Shown here: positions 26,101 through 33,769 of the stretch, piece after piece
Position numbering within the stretch: position 1 is the stretch's first letter
How the letters are laid out: the number at the start of each line of letters is the position of its first letter
Notes under the pieces: generated by a model
Told to the model about the DNA's origin: nothing
The model's database searches: none
What the model saw: the letters and a program-made list of their open reading frames with translations, nothing else
Assembly: GCA_039720395.1 (NCBI GenBank)
Contig: CM077826.1
Location: 26,244,430 to 26,308,429, forward strand
DNA: 64,000 bases
Reading direction: 5' to 3'
Source of the DNA: Liquidambar formosana
Taxonomy: Eukaryota; Streptophyta; Magnoliopsida; Saxifragales; Altingiaceae
Position numbers and translations under genes: made by a program

Positions 26101-28567
26101 TGAAGGGGCAACAGTCTATTGTAGGGTGGTATAGTACACCCCTTTCTCAATTTAGGGGAATATTTCCTGCATTCATTGCTTGATTAGGTTATGGTATACA
26201 CAGCTGTTACTCTATGGGCCATTGACTGAATTCCCTTACCTGTCATGCAGCTTGCTTGGACATGTTATAACTTCTACCAATCAACACCGACAAAATTGGC
26301 TGGAGAAAACTATTTCTTTTATGCTGGCCAGGTTAGTTATCCTTATTCTTGTGCTAAATTGTTCCTTTCCATGTCTGACAATGTTTTGATATATAAAATT
26401 TTCAGGACCTTAGTGTGGGCACATCATGGAACATATTGAGGCCAGAGACAGTTGAATCGCTATTTTACCTCTGGCGTTTCACTGGTAACAAAACTTACCA
26501 AGAATGGGGTTGGAATATATTCCAAGCATTTGAAAAGAACTCCCGCATAGAGTCAGGATATGTTGGCCTGAAGGATGTAAGCACTCCTCAAACCTACTAC
26601 CACAGATTGCATTTGTGTTCAGGTTTTCTTGGTGTTACTTCAGTTTCCTTATATGAAAGCTTAGAAAATATGGTATTGGTGTTGCTGTCCTTCTAAAGGT
26701 GGGGCCTTGCTTCACCTGGAAACATTTTTCTTTGACCCATCAATGAACCACCTCAGGACTGAAAATTTTTCAGAGGTTTCGTATGTTGCTTCCTCTGGTG
26801 GTCATGGAATATATTGTTTCCCTTGAGGTCTGAGGAATTTGCTAATTCAATTGTCCACATACAAGGTGGCTATGTTGATGGGTCTTTCACATAATGGAGC
26901 ATACAGCAATTACGCATAAAGGCACTGTTCAGTGTCTGTTGTAACGAATCCCCGTGGACCAATTTGAGCGAAAACCATTTTAAGTCATCTGTATCAGTGT
27001 GAAGTTGATTAGTTGTTCTAGATTAAAAAAAACATGGGTAAATTGCACTTTAAGGTCCAAAGTTTAAATTGCGTCAATTCAGTAGCCGAATTATTAGTTG
27101 AGTTGCAATTTAGGATTTGCTGTCATAATTTTTTGTATTATCCCTACTTTGCCCCTTTTATGGGTTTGAAAACCCTCTTTTACCCCTATCAACATCTAAT
27201 AAACCTTTATATTTCCCATTTACAAAATCACAAATCTAACGACAGAGTGATTCAGATCTAGTCAAAATATAAAGGTTTATCAGATGTTGATAGGGGTAAA
27301 ATAGGGTTTTCAAACCCATTAAAAGGGTAAAGTAGGGATAATATAGAAAATTCAGATGGCAAGGCTCAAATTGCAACTCAACTAATAATTTGAATACTGA
27401 ATTTGAAGAAATTTAAACTTTGGACCCTAAAGTGAAACTTGACTCAAACTTTGGACCCTAAAGTGCAATTTATAAAGGAAAAATAAATCACACAGGTCTT
27501 TTGCTCATGCAAAATCTCAGTCATTAGGCTTTTGTGTTGTACAATATGTGTTTCCAATTATTAGGTTGCAATTGTTACAGGTGATATTTCTAATTCCAGT
27601 TGTTTTCATGATTATATCACTTAAGGGTTTCATTATGATTTGGTCATCAACACATGCATGATACAGTCTCACTGCATTAATTCCTCAACTTTAGCCCCCA
27701 CCTAATTGTAAAATGGTTTTATCATGCAATAGACATAGTCATATAGAATATTATATTTACGATGCAGCTTGCAAAACTGTGGAATGGTCATGCCATGTCA
27801 CCTATAATTACTTGAAATGAACCCATTTTCATGATAGTATTTTCTAGATATTTGTCTGCAAGGAAATGCATTTTATTTTGGAAAATGAGAAAAGAGTGGA
27901 TGATTTGGGAATTTATTATTATTATTTGGGGACATTACAATTTCACCCCCTCAACTTTCACTCAGAAAACGCTTTGAACCCTTCAAGTTTGTTTTCAAAC
28001 ACTTCAAACCCCTCATGTTTTGGAAAATGCCACCTTACATCACTCCATCATATTTTAGTCACCACCACATTTAGCATATTGGTTTTTATTCTGAAAGAGC
28101 CATGATTTTTTGGTTACGCCATTACTCTGTCTCATTTGACACTGGCTGATATTGAGAGAGCCATGCTTGGAAAGAATAAACTGATTTGGTGAGTGGTGCA
28201 GGTGGAAATGTTTTCCCTTTGATACATGGGTATCTACTTATTGCTAAATGTTGGTGTTTAGAAATGTTTTCCCTTTGATACATGGGTATCTACTTACTGC
28301 TAAATGTTGGTGTTTACAGGTTAACACTGGCGTCAAAGACGATAAGATGCAAACCTTCTTTCTCGCAGAGACACTCAAATATCTCTATCTTCTTTCTCTC
28401 CCTCTTCAGTTATCCCACTCGATGAATGGGTTTTCAACACAGAAGCCCACCCCATAAGAATCGTAACCCGGCAAGAGCAAGGAGAGAACTTTGGAGGATC
28501 AGATGGACAAAATAAGCCAAAGGCTAGGTTACGTGGCAGAAAGGAAGGTCGTTCAACTGATGATTAG
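1148..28567 (+). CDS. MNS1/MNS2-like: Class I alpha-1,2-mannosidase (GH47), 13 exons, frameshifted last exon
   Basis: This enzyme trims alpha-1,2-linked mannose from N-glycans in the early Golgi. Exons, all GT-AG: 1148-1195, 1905-2096, 9407-9519, 11279-11344, 11502-11673, 13356-13445, 13721-13845, 14022-14087, 14903-15011, 15117-15215, 26251-26331, 26406-26576, 28320-28457. They join in frame into about 489 residues and lack only the N-terminal anchor exon. A coiled stem ([16 protein letters not shown]) precedes the catalytic domain. GH47 landmarks are present: ETTIR with the catalytic Glu, [13 protein letters not shown] with the catalytic Asp, and LRPETVES with the second Glu. The calcium-binding TEAHP motif (28439-28453) is encoded but out of frame: one base is missing near 28392, so the open frame stops at 28457. 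In the family frame the sequence would run to a TAG at 28565-28567. Family assignment is firm. Whether this copy works is uncertain. Confidence 0.92.
1905..2096 (+). CDS. Mannosidase exon: stem and start of catalytic domain
   Basis: 64 codons beginning [10 protein letters not shown] and ending YAWGQDELQ. It contains the [20 protein letters not shown] block that opens the (alpha/alpha)7 barrel in the family. Acceptor CTTGCAG, donor GTATGG. Confidence 0.9.
2097..3792. other. Mannosidase intron, unique-looking part
   Basis: Intronic AT-rich DNA with no coding potential I can support. The whole intron (2097-9406, 7.3 kb) was enlarged by the LINE and gypsy remnants that follow. Confidence 0.6.
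3793..5870 (-). mobile_element. Degenerate LINE (non-LTR retrotransposon) fragment
   Basis: Read on the minus strand this is the 3' part of a plant LINE. At 5608-5790 there is a reverse-transcriptase piece with [11 protein letters not shown] and an altered catalytic box, YANDT in place of FADDx. Residues typical of the region between RT and the zinc-binding domain are at 4707-4916, and a zf-RVT-like piece is at 4421-4603. The 3' end (3811-3882) shares the 'GTACATAAGACATATACAA' segment with the LINE tail at 16896-16931, so the two are related. The tail is now a TTA/T-rich run at 3793-3817. Many stops; dead. Confidence 0.7.
5886..6730 (+). pseudogene. Ty3/gypsy pol remnant with a large internal deletion
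   Basis: 5890-6050 encodes the gypsy RT catalytic block ([10 protein letters not shown], with the YxDD-type FDD). After a poly-T-interrupted stretch, the RT thumb follows around 6090-6200 ([19 protein letters not shown]). From about 6285 the reading jumps to an integrase tail and chromodomain-like region ([10 protein letters not shown] near 6395). RNase H and nearly all of integrase are missing. Stops and frameshifts throughout. Confidence 0.65.
6718..7130 (+). mobile_element. Polypurine tract and 3' LTR of the gypsy remnant
   Basis: A polypurine tract (AGAGGGGGAA, about 6719-6728) immediately follows the pol tail. The LTR begins about 6731 with TGATGTAAG and carries a TATA-like TATATATAG near 6881. 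Its right end is uncertain, about 7130, just before the AG microsatellite. No matching 5' LTR is seen in the window. Confidence 0.5.
7150..7207. repeat. (AG)n and (TG)n microsatellite
   Basis: About 15 AG units are followed by a short GTGTGT run. The ORFs that read through it as a Leu-Ser repeat are artefacts. Confidence 0.95.
7208..8649. other. Mannosidase intron, no gene seen
   Basis: AT-rich intronic sequence with no supported coding region. Confidence 0.5.
8650..8970 (-). mobile_element. Possible short LINE or retroelement 3' end
   Basis: A run of A followed by CAA repeats (8650-8687) borders a 300-bp GC-richer segment with an open frame on the minus strand (8713-8955), rich in Trp, Phe and Cys. 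The layout (tail on the left, GC-rich body on the right) resembles a 5'-truncated retroelement inserted antisense. The plus-strand poly-A reading would give the opposite orientation. No target duplication identified. Confidence 0.3.
8971..9406. other. End of mannosidase intron
   Basis: No feature seen apart from the acceptor TTACCAG at 9400-9406. Confidence 0.6.
9407..9519 (+). CDS. Mannosidase exon
   Basis: [20 protein letters not shown] then [18 protein letters not shown]: conserved early catalytic-domain residues. The donor splits the GAG codon after GA (GTGAGT at 9520), matching the acceptor of the next exon. Confidence 0.95.
9520..10026. other. Intron sequence
   Basis: AT-rich, with an AAAT/AATA short repeat around 9825-9855. 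No gene. Confidence 0.5.
10027..10335 (-). mobile_element. Probable antisense LINE-type 3' end
   Basis: It begins at the left with a T-rich run and 'TTTTATTAATAATAG', then purine-rich sequence on the plus strand. It resembles the left edge of 24802-25260, suggesting related 3' ends inserted antisense to the gene. No domain is recognisable. Confidence 0.35.
10336..11278. other. Intron with a long C homopolymer
   Basis: Intronic DNA. A run of about 27 C (11077-11103) passes into CGCGCGGCGGGGG. No gene. Confidence 0.6.
11279..11344 (+). CDS. Mannosidase exon with catalytic ETTIR
   Basis: [22 protein letters not shown]: the Glu of ETTIR corresponds to the general acid/base Glu of GH47 enzymes. 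The final AG of the Arg codon is completed by the first base of the next exon. Confidence 0.95.
11502..11673 (+). CDS. Mannosidase exon
   Basis: 57 codons starting [20 protein letters not shown] and ending [11 protein letters not shown]: barrel helices lining the active site. Donor GGG|GTAAGT. Confidence 0.95.
12062..12960. repeat. Degenerate dispersed repeat in the mannosidase intron
   Basis: Begins around 12065 with an AGAGGGAGGTGAATAGG-like edge. It contains TTTATGTGGAAACCCATGCG followed by a GGAAAAAACCAC-like block near 12330-12362, wording I associate with a dispersed plant repeat. Boundaries and class undetermined; no coding domain recognised. Confidence 0.35.
13356..13445 (+). CDS. 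Mannosidase exon
   Basis: 30 codons, [20 protein letters not shown] then [10 protein letters not shown]: the strongly conserved LADxGTxxLEF block of GH47. Acceptor CCCAG, donor GTAAAT. Confidence 0.95.
13721..13845 (+). CDS. Mannosidase exon with catalytic Asp region
   Basis: Starts [20 protein letters not shown] and ends [10 protein letters not shown]. The Asp in [11 protein letters not shown], which is split across this and the next exon, is a catalytic residue in the family. Confidence 0.95.
14022..14087 (+). CDS. Mannosidase exon
   Basis: [20 protein letters not shown] then YR, completed by the first base of the next exon. Acceptor TTGCAG, donor GTGAGA. Confidence 0.93.
14088..14902. 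other. Mannosidase intron
   Basis: Intron with a T-run (about 14231-14243) flanked by imperfectly complementary 'TATCCAAAATTT' and 'AAATTTTGGAATCTGATA' segments, possibly a decayed hairpin repeat. No gene. Confidence 0.5.
14903..15011 (+). CDS. Mannosidase exon
   Basis: 36 codons, [20 protein letters not shown] to GNSLTDK, after the completed Arg codon. Acceptor GAAGCAG, donor GTAGTT. Confidence 0.93.
15117..15215 (+). CDS. Mannosidase exon
   Basis: 33 codons, [20 protein letters not shown] then [13 protein letters not shown]. It contains the HL/ELACFxPGML block typical of GH47. Donor GTATCC opens an 11-kb intron. Confidence 0.95.
15216..16360. other. Start of the 11-kb mannosidase intron
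   Basis: Contains a TA microsatellite (15291-15307) and a poly-A/poly-T rich segment (15540-15780). No gene. Confidence 0.6.
16361..16854. mobile_element. Foldback MITE, about 494 bp
   Basis: The left end AGTTATTAAAACCGG and the right end CCGGGTTTAATAACT are reverse complements with one mismatch. The inner arms are also complementary (CCGG-rich and GGTTCAA-type motifs). There is no coding capacity. The right end touches the poly-T (minus-strand poly-A) of the adjacent LINE. Superfamily not assigned. Confidence 0.7.
16933..18082 (-). pseudogene. LINE ORF2 C-terminal zinc-binding domain (zf-RVT)
   Basis: After [20 protein letters not shown] (17840-18082) and the next frame (17638-17856) comes a 230-residue open frame (16933-17625). 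It has [30 protein letters not shown] and a Trp-rich end: the C-x2-C-x7-H-x4-C pattern of zf-RVT. Confidence 0.85.
18084..19555 (-). pseudogene. LINE ORF2 reverse transcriptase, broken
   Basis: Order on the minus strand: GDKNTKFFH linker, [39 protein letters not shown] (catalytic Asp), [14 protein letters not shown], then FADDALFF (the catalytic DD box). Frame changes occur near 19150 and 18700. All RT motifs are still readable. Confidence 0.88.
19516..20594 (-). pseudogene. LINE ORF2 endonuclease domain (APE type)
   Basis: Starts near 20594 with [11 protein letters not shown], the usual SWNVRG opening. Two in-frame stops precede the long frame at 19516-20436. The domain contains QESK (catalytic Glu), [13 protein letters not shown] (Asp and Asn) and LLSDHVLL (catalytic His). 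In intact elements this domain nicks the target for target-primed reverse transcription. Confidence 0.85.
20818..22847 (-). pseudogene. LINE ORF1-like (DUF4283-type) protein, broken
   Basis: Frames at 22647-22847, 21945-22634, 21264-21932 and 20818-21264 follow one another with stops and frame changes. The 21945-22634 part has the DUF4283-like pattern: an N-terminal fold, then WATKTWGI, and [20 protein letters not shown] with '[12 protein letters not shown]'. The rest is Ser- and acid-rich linker, as in plant LINE ORF1 proteins. It probably binds element RNA, by family analogy. Confidence 0.65.
22882..22929. repeat. Short palindrome near the LINE 5' edge
   Basis: GTCCCAGATGGGATCGCA pairs with TGCGATCTATCTGGGAC apart from a one-base bulge and a mismatch, leaving a 13-base loop. 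It may mark the LINE 5' boundary or an older inserted hairpin. Confidence 0.55.
22963..23131. mobile_element. 169-bp MITE with about 45-bp imperfect terminal inverted repeats
   Basis: Left arm GGGGTAGGATT..., right arm ...GGTCCTATCCC. The inner parts TATAAAGCACTTCGTTTTTG and CAAAAATGAAGTGCTTTATA are complementary with one mismatch. TATATA tracts flank both ends, so insertion was into TA-rich DNA. No coding capacity. Confidence 0.7.
23132..24801. other. Mannosidase intron between repeats
   Basis: A TA microsatellite at 23133-23164, then AT-rich unique-looking sequence with short chance ORFs. No gene supported. Confidence 0.55.
24802..25260 (-). mobile_element. Probable antisense LINE-type 3' fragment
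   Basis: T-run (24802-24808) followed by AAATATTAATAAAAT and a 142-codon open frame on the minus strand (24827-25255) without a recognisable domain. Layout as for 10027-10335. Tentative. Confidence 0.3.
25525..25867. repeat. Tandem duplication of a 171-bp unit
   Basis: Two nearly identical copies, 25525-25695 and 25696-25866, starting GAGGCATAAA(A/T)TGACTT and ending AGCATAACAAACA. Differences are few, so the duplication is fairly recent. It lies 380 bp upstream of the next mannosidase exon. Confidence 0.9.
26251..26331 (+). CDS. Mannosidase exon
   Basis: 27 codons, [20 protein letters not shown] then YFFYAGQ. Acceptor ATGCAG, donor GTTAGT. The YxxxxTGLxPE-like region of other GH47 members corresponds here to the plant [11 protein letters not shown] form. 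Confidence 0.95.
26406..26576 (+). CDS. Mannosidase exon with catalytic RPET
   Basis: 57 codons from [20 protein letters not shown] to GYVGLKDV. The Glu in RPET is the second catalytic acid of GH47. Followed by [20 protein letters not shown], as in the family. Confidence 0.96.
26577..27035. other. Intron, no feature seen
   Basis: Start of the last mannosidase intron; nothing supported. Confidence 0.6.
27036..27474. mobile_element. Foldback MITE, Mutator-like, about 440 bp
   Basis: The whole element is one imperfect inverted repeat. The left end GGGTAAATTGCACTTTAAGG is mirrored by CCTAAAGTGCAATTTATAA, and the arms meet near 27230. The right terminus is duplicated (TTTGGACCCTAAAGTG occurs twice, about 27418-27465). 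Terminal wording is typical of plant non-autonomous Mutator-type MITEs; superfamily is from family knowledge. Confidence 0.75.
27475..28204. other. Rest of the last mannosidase intron
   Basis: Contains a possible half of another MITE edge (GGGGACATTACAATTTCACC at 27927) without a recognisable partner. No gene. Confidence 0.5.
28205..28316 (+). repeat. 56-bp tandem duplication at the last splice acceptor
   Basis: Two copies (28205-28260 and 28261-28316), one difference seen, ending 3 bp before the acceptor CAG (28317-28319). The duplication copies the branch-point and pyrimidine region and creates a second TTTAG at 28257-28261. Confidence 0.9.
28320..28567 (+). CDS. Last mannosidase exon, with one-base deletion
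   Basis: In frame: [20 protein letters not shown] then [12 protein letters not shown]..., stopping at TAA 28455-28457. The family continues YLYLLFSPSS..., then [11 protein letters not shown]. That sequence is present one frame over (TEAHP at 28439-28453), and that frame stays open to TAG at 28565-28567. A single T missing from the CTTT run near 28392 accounts for it. Either a real mutation or an assembly error. Confidence 0.85.
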
Positions 28568-29682
28568 GATTCATTTCCTGTTCATAATTTTGCATTGAAT
28601 CCCTCTTCAAACTTTCAGGCTCTAATTAGATGAAGAGCCGAAGTATTCAACACTATAGATCTTGATAACACATTGAGGAGCACATGAGATCACCTGTTTC
28701 TACAAGGAGATAATGTGGATCAACAAATTCTACCGTGGGCTGGTAGGGTTTTGTATTTTGTGTTAAGGAATGTGGGACCTTCATTCCAAAGTGAAAAATA
28801 TGTAACATAGAATATTGGTACTATTATTTTTTTTTCTCCCAGTAATAGGGGGGGTTTTCCCAATGAGTTATGCAGCCTTTGGGATGAAACATGAACGAAT
28901 ATTTGTAATCTCAAGGAACAGAATTTTGTTTTTTATTTTATTTTATTTTAATGGTGCATTATCGTTTTTCAGAAGTCGTTGGCCACCTTTACATTCCTAA
29001 ATCATTAGTGTAGAGTTGTTGTTAAAGCTCAGAATGAGGCATGACCCAATGAGCTGAAGATTCAAGATTAACACTGCTTTCATAGATCGTGTTTTTTTTT
29101 CTTCTTTGCATATTTATCCACACCTTTTTTAGTTCAGGAATCTCCAGTATGAAATTCAAGTTGCTTTTGTGACTTTTATTTTTTTGTTGTCCCTGCTTCT
29201 GAAATTGTTAGATAATAACTACACTGACCAAGAACCGTCCATTGTTCATGACTTCATGCAGCTAGTTAAGTGGGCCTACGATACTTGGTATAGGAAACAT
29301 ATGGTATTTTATTAGGCACTAGTAATCAGAGTGGGTCCGCAGTTGATTTTTTTTGCTAGTTGCTTTTTATCTGAGGTCTGTATATAAACTTGTATTTTCT
29401 TATTAATTCTTATACTTCTTTTTTGGGGTACCAAGGAAGAAACTTTTTTGAGACTAGAGATCTACTTCCTCTGATGTACTTTGTTTGGTCACATTTTTCA
29501 TTTTGGATGTTTCAATATGTTGGATCACTTAAAGCACCAAATTGTTTTGTTTTCCCAGAATACCATGTGCACTATTTAAAATTACAATAATTATATCAAC
29601 AATCACATAAATTAACACTTTCTAGAACAGCAAATTGGAAAGGTAAAATTAAGTGCAATGCTCTATGTAGTACCATGTCAGT
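28568..29682. other. 3' UTR and intergenic sequence
   Basis: Probably contains the mannosidase 3' UTR. AT-rich, no coding region supported. Confidence 0.5.
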
Positions 29683-29999
29683 GCATCTCTAATCCAAGAA
29701 AGCTATTTTGGCAAAAAGTGTACAAATAGCTCTCTGCAGTAAAAATAACTCTCTGCAATAAAATGATTGCTCTAATGTAGCACAAACTATTTTTTAGTTC
29801 ACTTAGTTTTCCCTCTTTCTAACTACCGTTACCCATATTGGCCAAACAGTTCAAAGTTAAACTGAAAATCAAATTTGGCTTCAGTTTAGCTCTAACCTAT
29901 TTTAGCTCACCATTTAGCTCTCTCATTGGAGAAGGTCTTTTAGAGCTAAAAGCTATATATAACTTTAGCTCACACTATAGCTCTCCCATTAGAGATTCT
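29683..29999. mobile_element. Probable MITE with internal GAGCTAAA-type repeats
   Basis: Left end GCATCTCTAATCCAAGAAAG and right end CTCCCATTAGAGATTC are inverted relatives. Inside, TTTAGCTC/TAGCTCTC motifs recur many times, the usual look of this MITE group. No coding capacity; exact ends and target duplication not resolved. Confidence 0.55.
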
Positions 30000-32097
30000 C
30001 TTACAACATTTGATGTGGCAATGAACATCTTGTGGCAATACTAAATAGCTTGGAGTGTATTTTTGTCAACCAATTCATTTCACATCAAGTGTTGTAATTA
30101 GGAGCTATAATTACACTAATTTATATCATTGCCCTTTCGTTTTCAAGTCTTTACCAACACCCTACTATAGACCCTAGTGTCTTATATTTCCCATTGTTTA
30201 AGCCCGCGTTCAAATAAAGGAGAAGGATCATAGTAAGTTTTGTACATACACAAAAAAATAAAAATATAAAATAATAAAATAATAAAAATGAAAAAAAGGA
30301 TTGCCGGGGTGTTTCGTGTGTGATTTCAACAGGGTCCTGCAAACGGATGAATAACAACAAAATTAATAAAGAGTAAAGCACTCTGAAGCACTCACAGCAA
30401 ACACAATCTGAGAGGAGAAAACGATGATATCTCAGATACCTACTTTAGTGATAAGGGAGGTTTTGGGGCAGATGATCTAATTCACCCAAACAATATGGGT
30501 TTTAATTCTGCTTTGCTTTGATCCATTCAACAAAGTAGTCCAAGATCAATGGCCATTGGCCAAGCAAGTTCTGCATCATAATTACTAAGGCCTGGGAAAC
30601 TTATCTGTTAAACGAGTAGAAAATTATTAAAATTACAAAACCCTCATAGCTCATTCTCAACATTTACATAGACTGGTGTGTAGCAAAGCAGCATCGAAAT
30701 AGCTCATTTTTAACATTTAACATCACTAATACTAGAGAAAAATAGCTGCGTCAGACATGAGATGAGAGAAAAATCAAAATTCCGACGACGTAATGAACTA
30801 TTCGTTTTTTCTTTCTTTCTTTCTTTCTTTCTAAAGACTAAAAAGTGTCTAATTCAATGGAATTATCACTACACTTCATATTATGTGAAATGTGTCAGTA
30901 AACTGTGAAAATTAGCCACATCCTACAAGCTAGATCCCTATACATGCTATCGTATTAAGGGAAGCCATTTTATGAATATCCATTTCATGTTACCAAAATT
31001 ACTCCATTCAAAATTTGAAATTTAATTATGGTAAACACATTAAAAGAGAAGTACAAGGTTTGTTACAAAATTCCCATTTTAAGCCAATACCAGAACTTTA
31101 TTTCTCTTTAAATAAGGGAGAAGAAGAGGAGGGGGGAGACAGGGAGTACTAACAGAAACAGAGAAAAAGGAAAAAGAAAAAGAGGAAGTTATTGAGGTTA
31201 ATATATAACTCTCTTAAGCAATGTGGCCCACAATAAACACCCCTTACAATTCACCACCACGCCCGCCAACCCATATATATATATATATATATATATCTTT
31301 TACTTTAATTCCAAAGTGCAATTTGTGTGCACATGCCATGCACAAAATCAGACGGTTACCAATGCCTAGAGAAATGGGGCTGATATAAATCCTCAAACTT
31401 CCAAGTGATAATTGCAAACAATAATTAGTAGTTTAGAGTTTTAAAAATGCAGTTGTAACTTGTTAGTAAAATGTAATAAATTTAGAAAAGCATGACCTTA
31501 CAGTGAGGGTAAAACATATTTTTTATGGATTAAGGGATGTGTTTTGGGCAAGGGGCAGTTAGGGATTTGAAAACAATCTTGGCCAAAAAGACGAACAAAA
31601 AGAAGGAAACATTGCAGAGAAATTTCAAAAGTCACCAAACCATGGTTACCTCATTGCAGAATCGATAAAAACCCATCCACCGATCCATGTTTATGACCTT
31701 GTAATCATTCTGTGTCCGCAAGCAGGGCATAAAAATTGAAAAACCAAGAAAACATTCTATACAAATGGGTTTGGTTGACCTCTAGTACAAGCCTATCAAA
31801 TCCTTGATGTCGTCAATCACATTGCGCCACATCAAGGTATGTGGGACCCCTCTGCTGTCATCTCACTGAAAAGCAGGACAATTGGGTTGATATATCAAGC
31901 CTTCTTTCCCACTGTAAAACATGGCAGATTTTAACCATACCACAATGTAACGCAGTGTGATTGACGATTTGATAAACCAGAGAGGAACTAAATCCATAGC
32001 AGTGTAACTGAAATTGAAACAGAATATTTTATCATAATCACGTGAGGAGTTGTAGCCTTGTAGGTGACTTAAAATGGATAGATAAATAGGATGATGA
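30000..32097. other. Intergenic sequence
   Basis: Contains A-rich short repeats (30248-30300), a (TTTC)n run at about 30809-30833 and a (TA)n run at 31273-31295. A minus-strand open frame (31863-32210) overlaps the hairpin below; I do not support it as a gene. Confidence 0.5.
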
Positions 32098-32258
32098 TCA
32101 GGTAAGCACGTGCTGATATAGCTTACATCAAAACCTGCATTGGGAGTTGTACTTTGTGCATTAGTGAGATGTGAGGTGCATTGAATCAATGCAAGGAGTA
32201 CAACCTCCAATGCATAGTGCTGATGTAACTTACATCAGCACGTGCTGATGGGATCACC
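32098..32258. repeat. 160-bp imperfect inverted repeat (MITE-like hairpin)
   Basis: Left arm contains AGCACGTGCTGATATAGCTT, then GCATTGGGAGTTGTACT. The right arm contains AGTACAACCTCCAATGC, then TTACATCAGCACGTGCTGAT. The arms meet near GCATTGAATCAATGC (32178-32192), itself a small palindrome. Could be a MITE or give a hairpin RNA. Confidence 0.6.
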
Positions 32259-32736
32259 TCTAAGATAAATATATATCAACTTCAACCTCACAATGACGTT
32301 AGACGAATACAGCTACTCACCTTCAAATATTCAACCAATGAGTCAACCTGAGCACGGAATTGGGACCCCAAAACCAGAACTAGTAATTCACAAATACACT
32401 CGATGTCTGTGCTCTCTTATTTTTTTTCCAGCAGAGTTAAAAAAAAAGGGTCAAAAGTTAAACAAATGAGGAAAATAAGTCCTCCAAATCAAATATTAAA
32501 CGAAATACCACCATAAACTCATCATACCAGTTAGGCAGTTCCAAAATGCATAGGAATAGAAATCCAGAAAATTTGATGGCCTCCTGACCTTTTCAAGAAC
32601 AGGGAAAATAAAAATATATAAAAATAAGAACTTAAAGAAGTCCTCCTTTCCATGATCACGGAGCATCCAAGACATGTCACAAGCTTATCACATTTCCAGA
32701 AAGTGTTTAAAAAGGAAGCCAATTAATTTACAGTAC

Positions 32737-32819
32737 CTCTTTCTCCAGTTCTGGGAGTGCCTTCTTTAATTTATTTATTGTGTCAGCCCATTGGCTTTGA
32801 GGCCTCTTCGCCACTCTTC
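32737..32819 (-). CDS. Possible additional exon of the minus-strand gene
   Basis: A strong acceptor (CTTTTCTAATCCTTTGTAG) and donor (GAG|GTACTG) enclose 83 bases that read RVAKRPQSQWADTINKLKKA then LPELEKE in one frame. That phase would fit a splice from AG|GTGACC at 33816 in the exon to its right. I cannot find the exon that would follow, so this may be an alternative isoform, a different gene, or chance. Confidence 0.35.
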
Positions 32820-33769
32820 CTACAAAGGATTAGAAAAGTAGTGTAATTTCAATGGATATATATAGATATTTGGTTCATGCAAAAGAACAAGAAAAAAAAA
32901 ATCCCAAGATATTTGGTTATATCCAAATGCGAATGGCAAAGTCGAACCTTTTCCCCTCCATTAGTGAAATTTATCAGTGTCACCTCTTTCACATTTGCAA
33001 AGTAAACTAAACCAATAAAAATAATTATAATAAATCACTTGCAATATGCATAAGCTTTTGAAACAAAATCCTTTTTTTGGAAGAGACAACAGATCGGTCA
33101 GGCTAGCTCATTTTATCCTTTCTCTCTTTATAATTTATTTGGGTAGATGGTCCAGATTTGAGTTAGCTGGTAGAAACCATCGACCAGAACTCTTGGTGGG
33201 TCGGTTCTACCCCAAGTTGGGGTCTCTCGAACAACCAGTGTGAACCAGAAAAATGTTTACAAACCGGCACAAGCCAGATGATTAACACAGTTCCTAGAAA
33301 ACCATCCAGTCACATTTATACACAATGCCACAGATGCAGATTCGATAAAACATTGGCAGCAATCAAAACTGAATTAAGCCTTACAATCTTTTTGTCTTTC
33401 TTCTACATATTGCATAGAGAGAGAGCCCCATCAAGAAGCAGAAACATTCAGAAAAGCATAAACAATCTGCCAATCGGCAATTGAAACAGTAGGATCAGAG
33501 TGCCTAGTTGTATGTGCAGTCTACGTTATTCCAATAATCATGAGCCCCATCTGTTAAATTCTTAGGAAGGATGGGCCCCTCACTTTGGGTGCATAGATTT
33601 GTTAACGATTAACACCTGCATGCTACAAACAAAAATGTATATCCTTGCGCTGAGAGTCTTCCCTTCATTTCTTTGCATCTTGAGAAGGTTCTTCGTTTCG
33701 GGTCTTTCCCTTCTGATCCTGCTGGGAAACATCAGTAACTTGTTCTGACCCACTCAGTCCCGCTTGGCC

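Noticed and set aside
27927..28140. Possible second Mutator-like MITE beginning GGGGACATTACAATTTCACC
   Set aside because: No matching inverted end was found within the intron, so it is at most a fragment.
31863..32210. 115-codon minus-strand open frame as a new gene or last exon
   Set aside because: About 110 bases of it are one arm of the hairpin, no domain is recognisable, and I could not join it in phase to the neighbouring gene.
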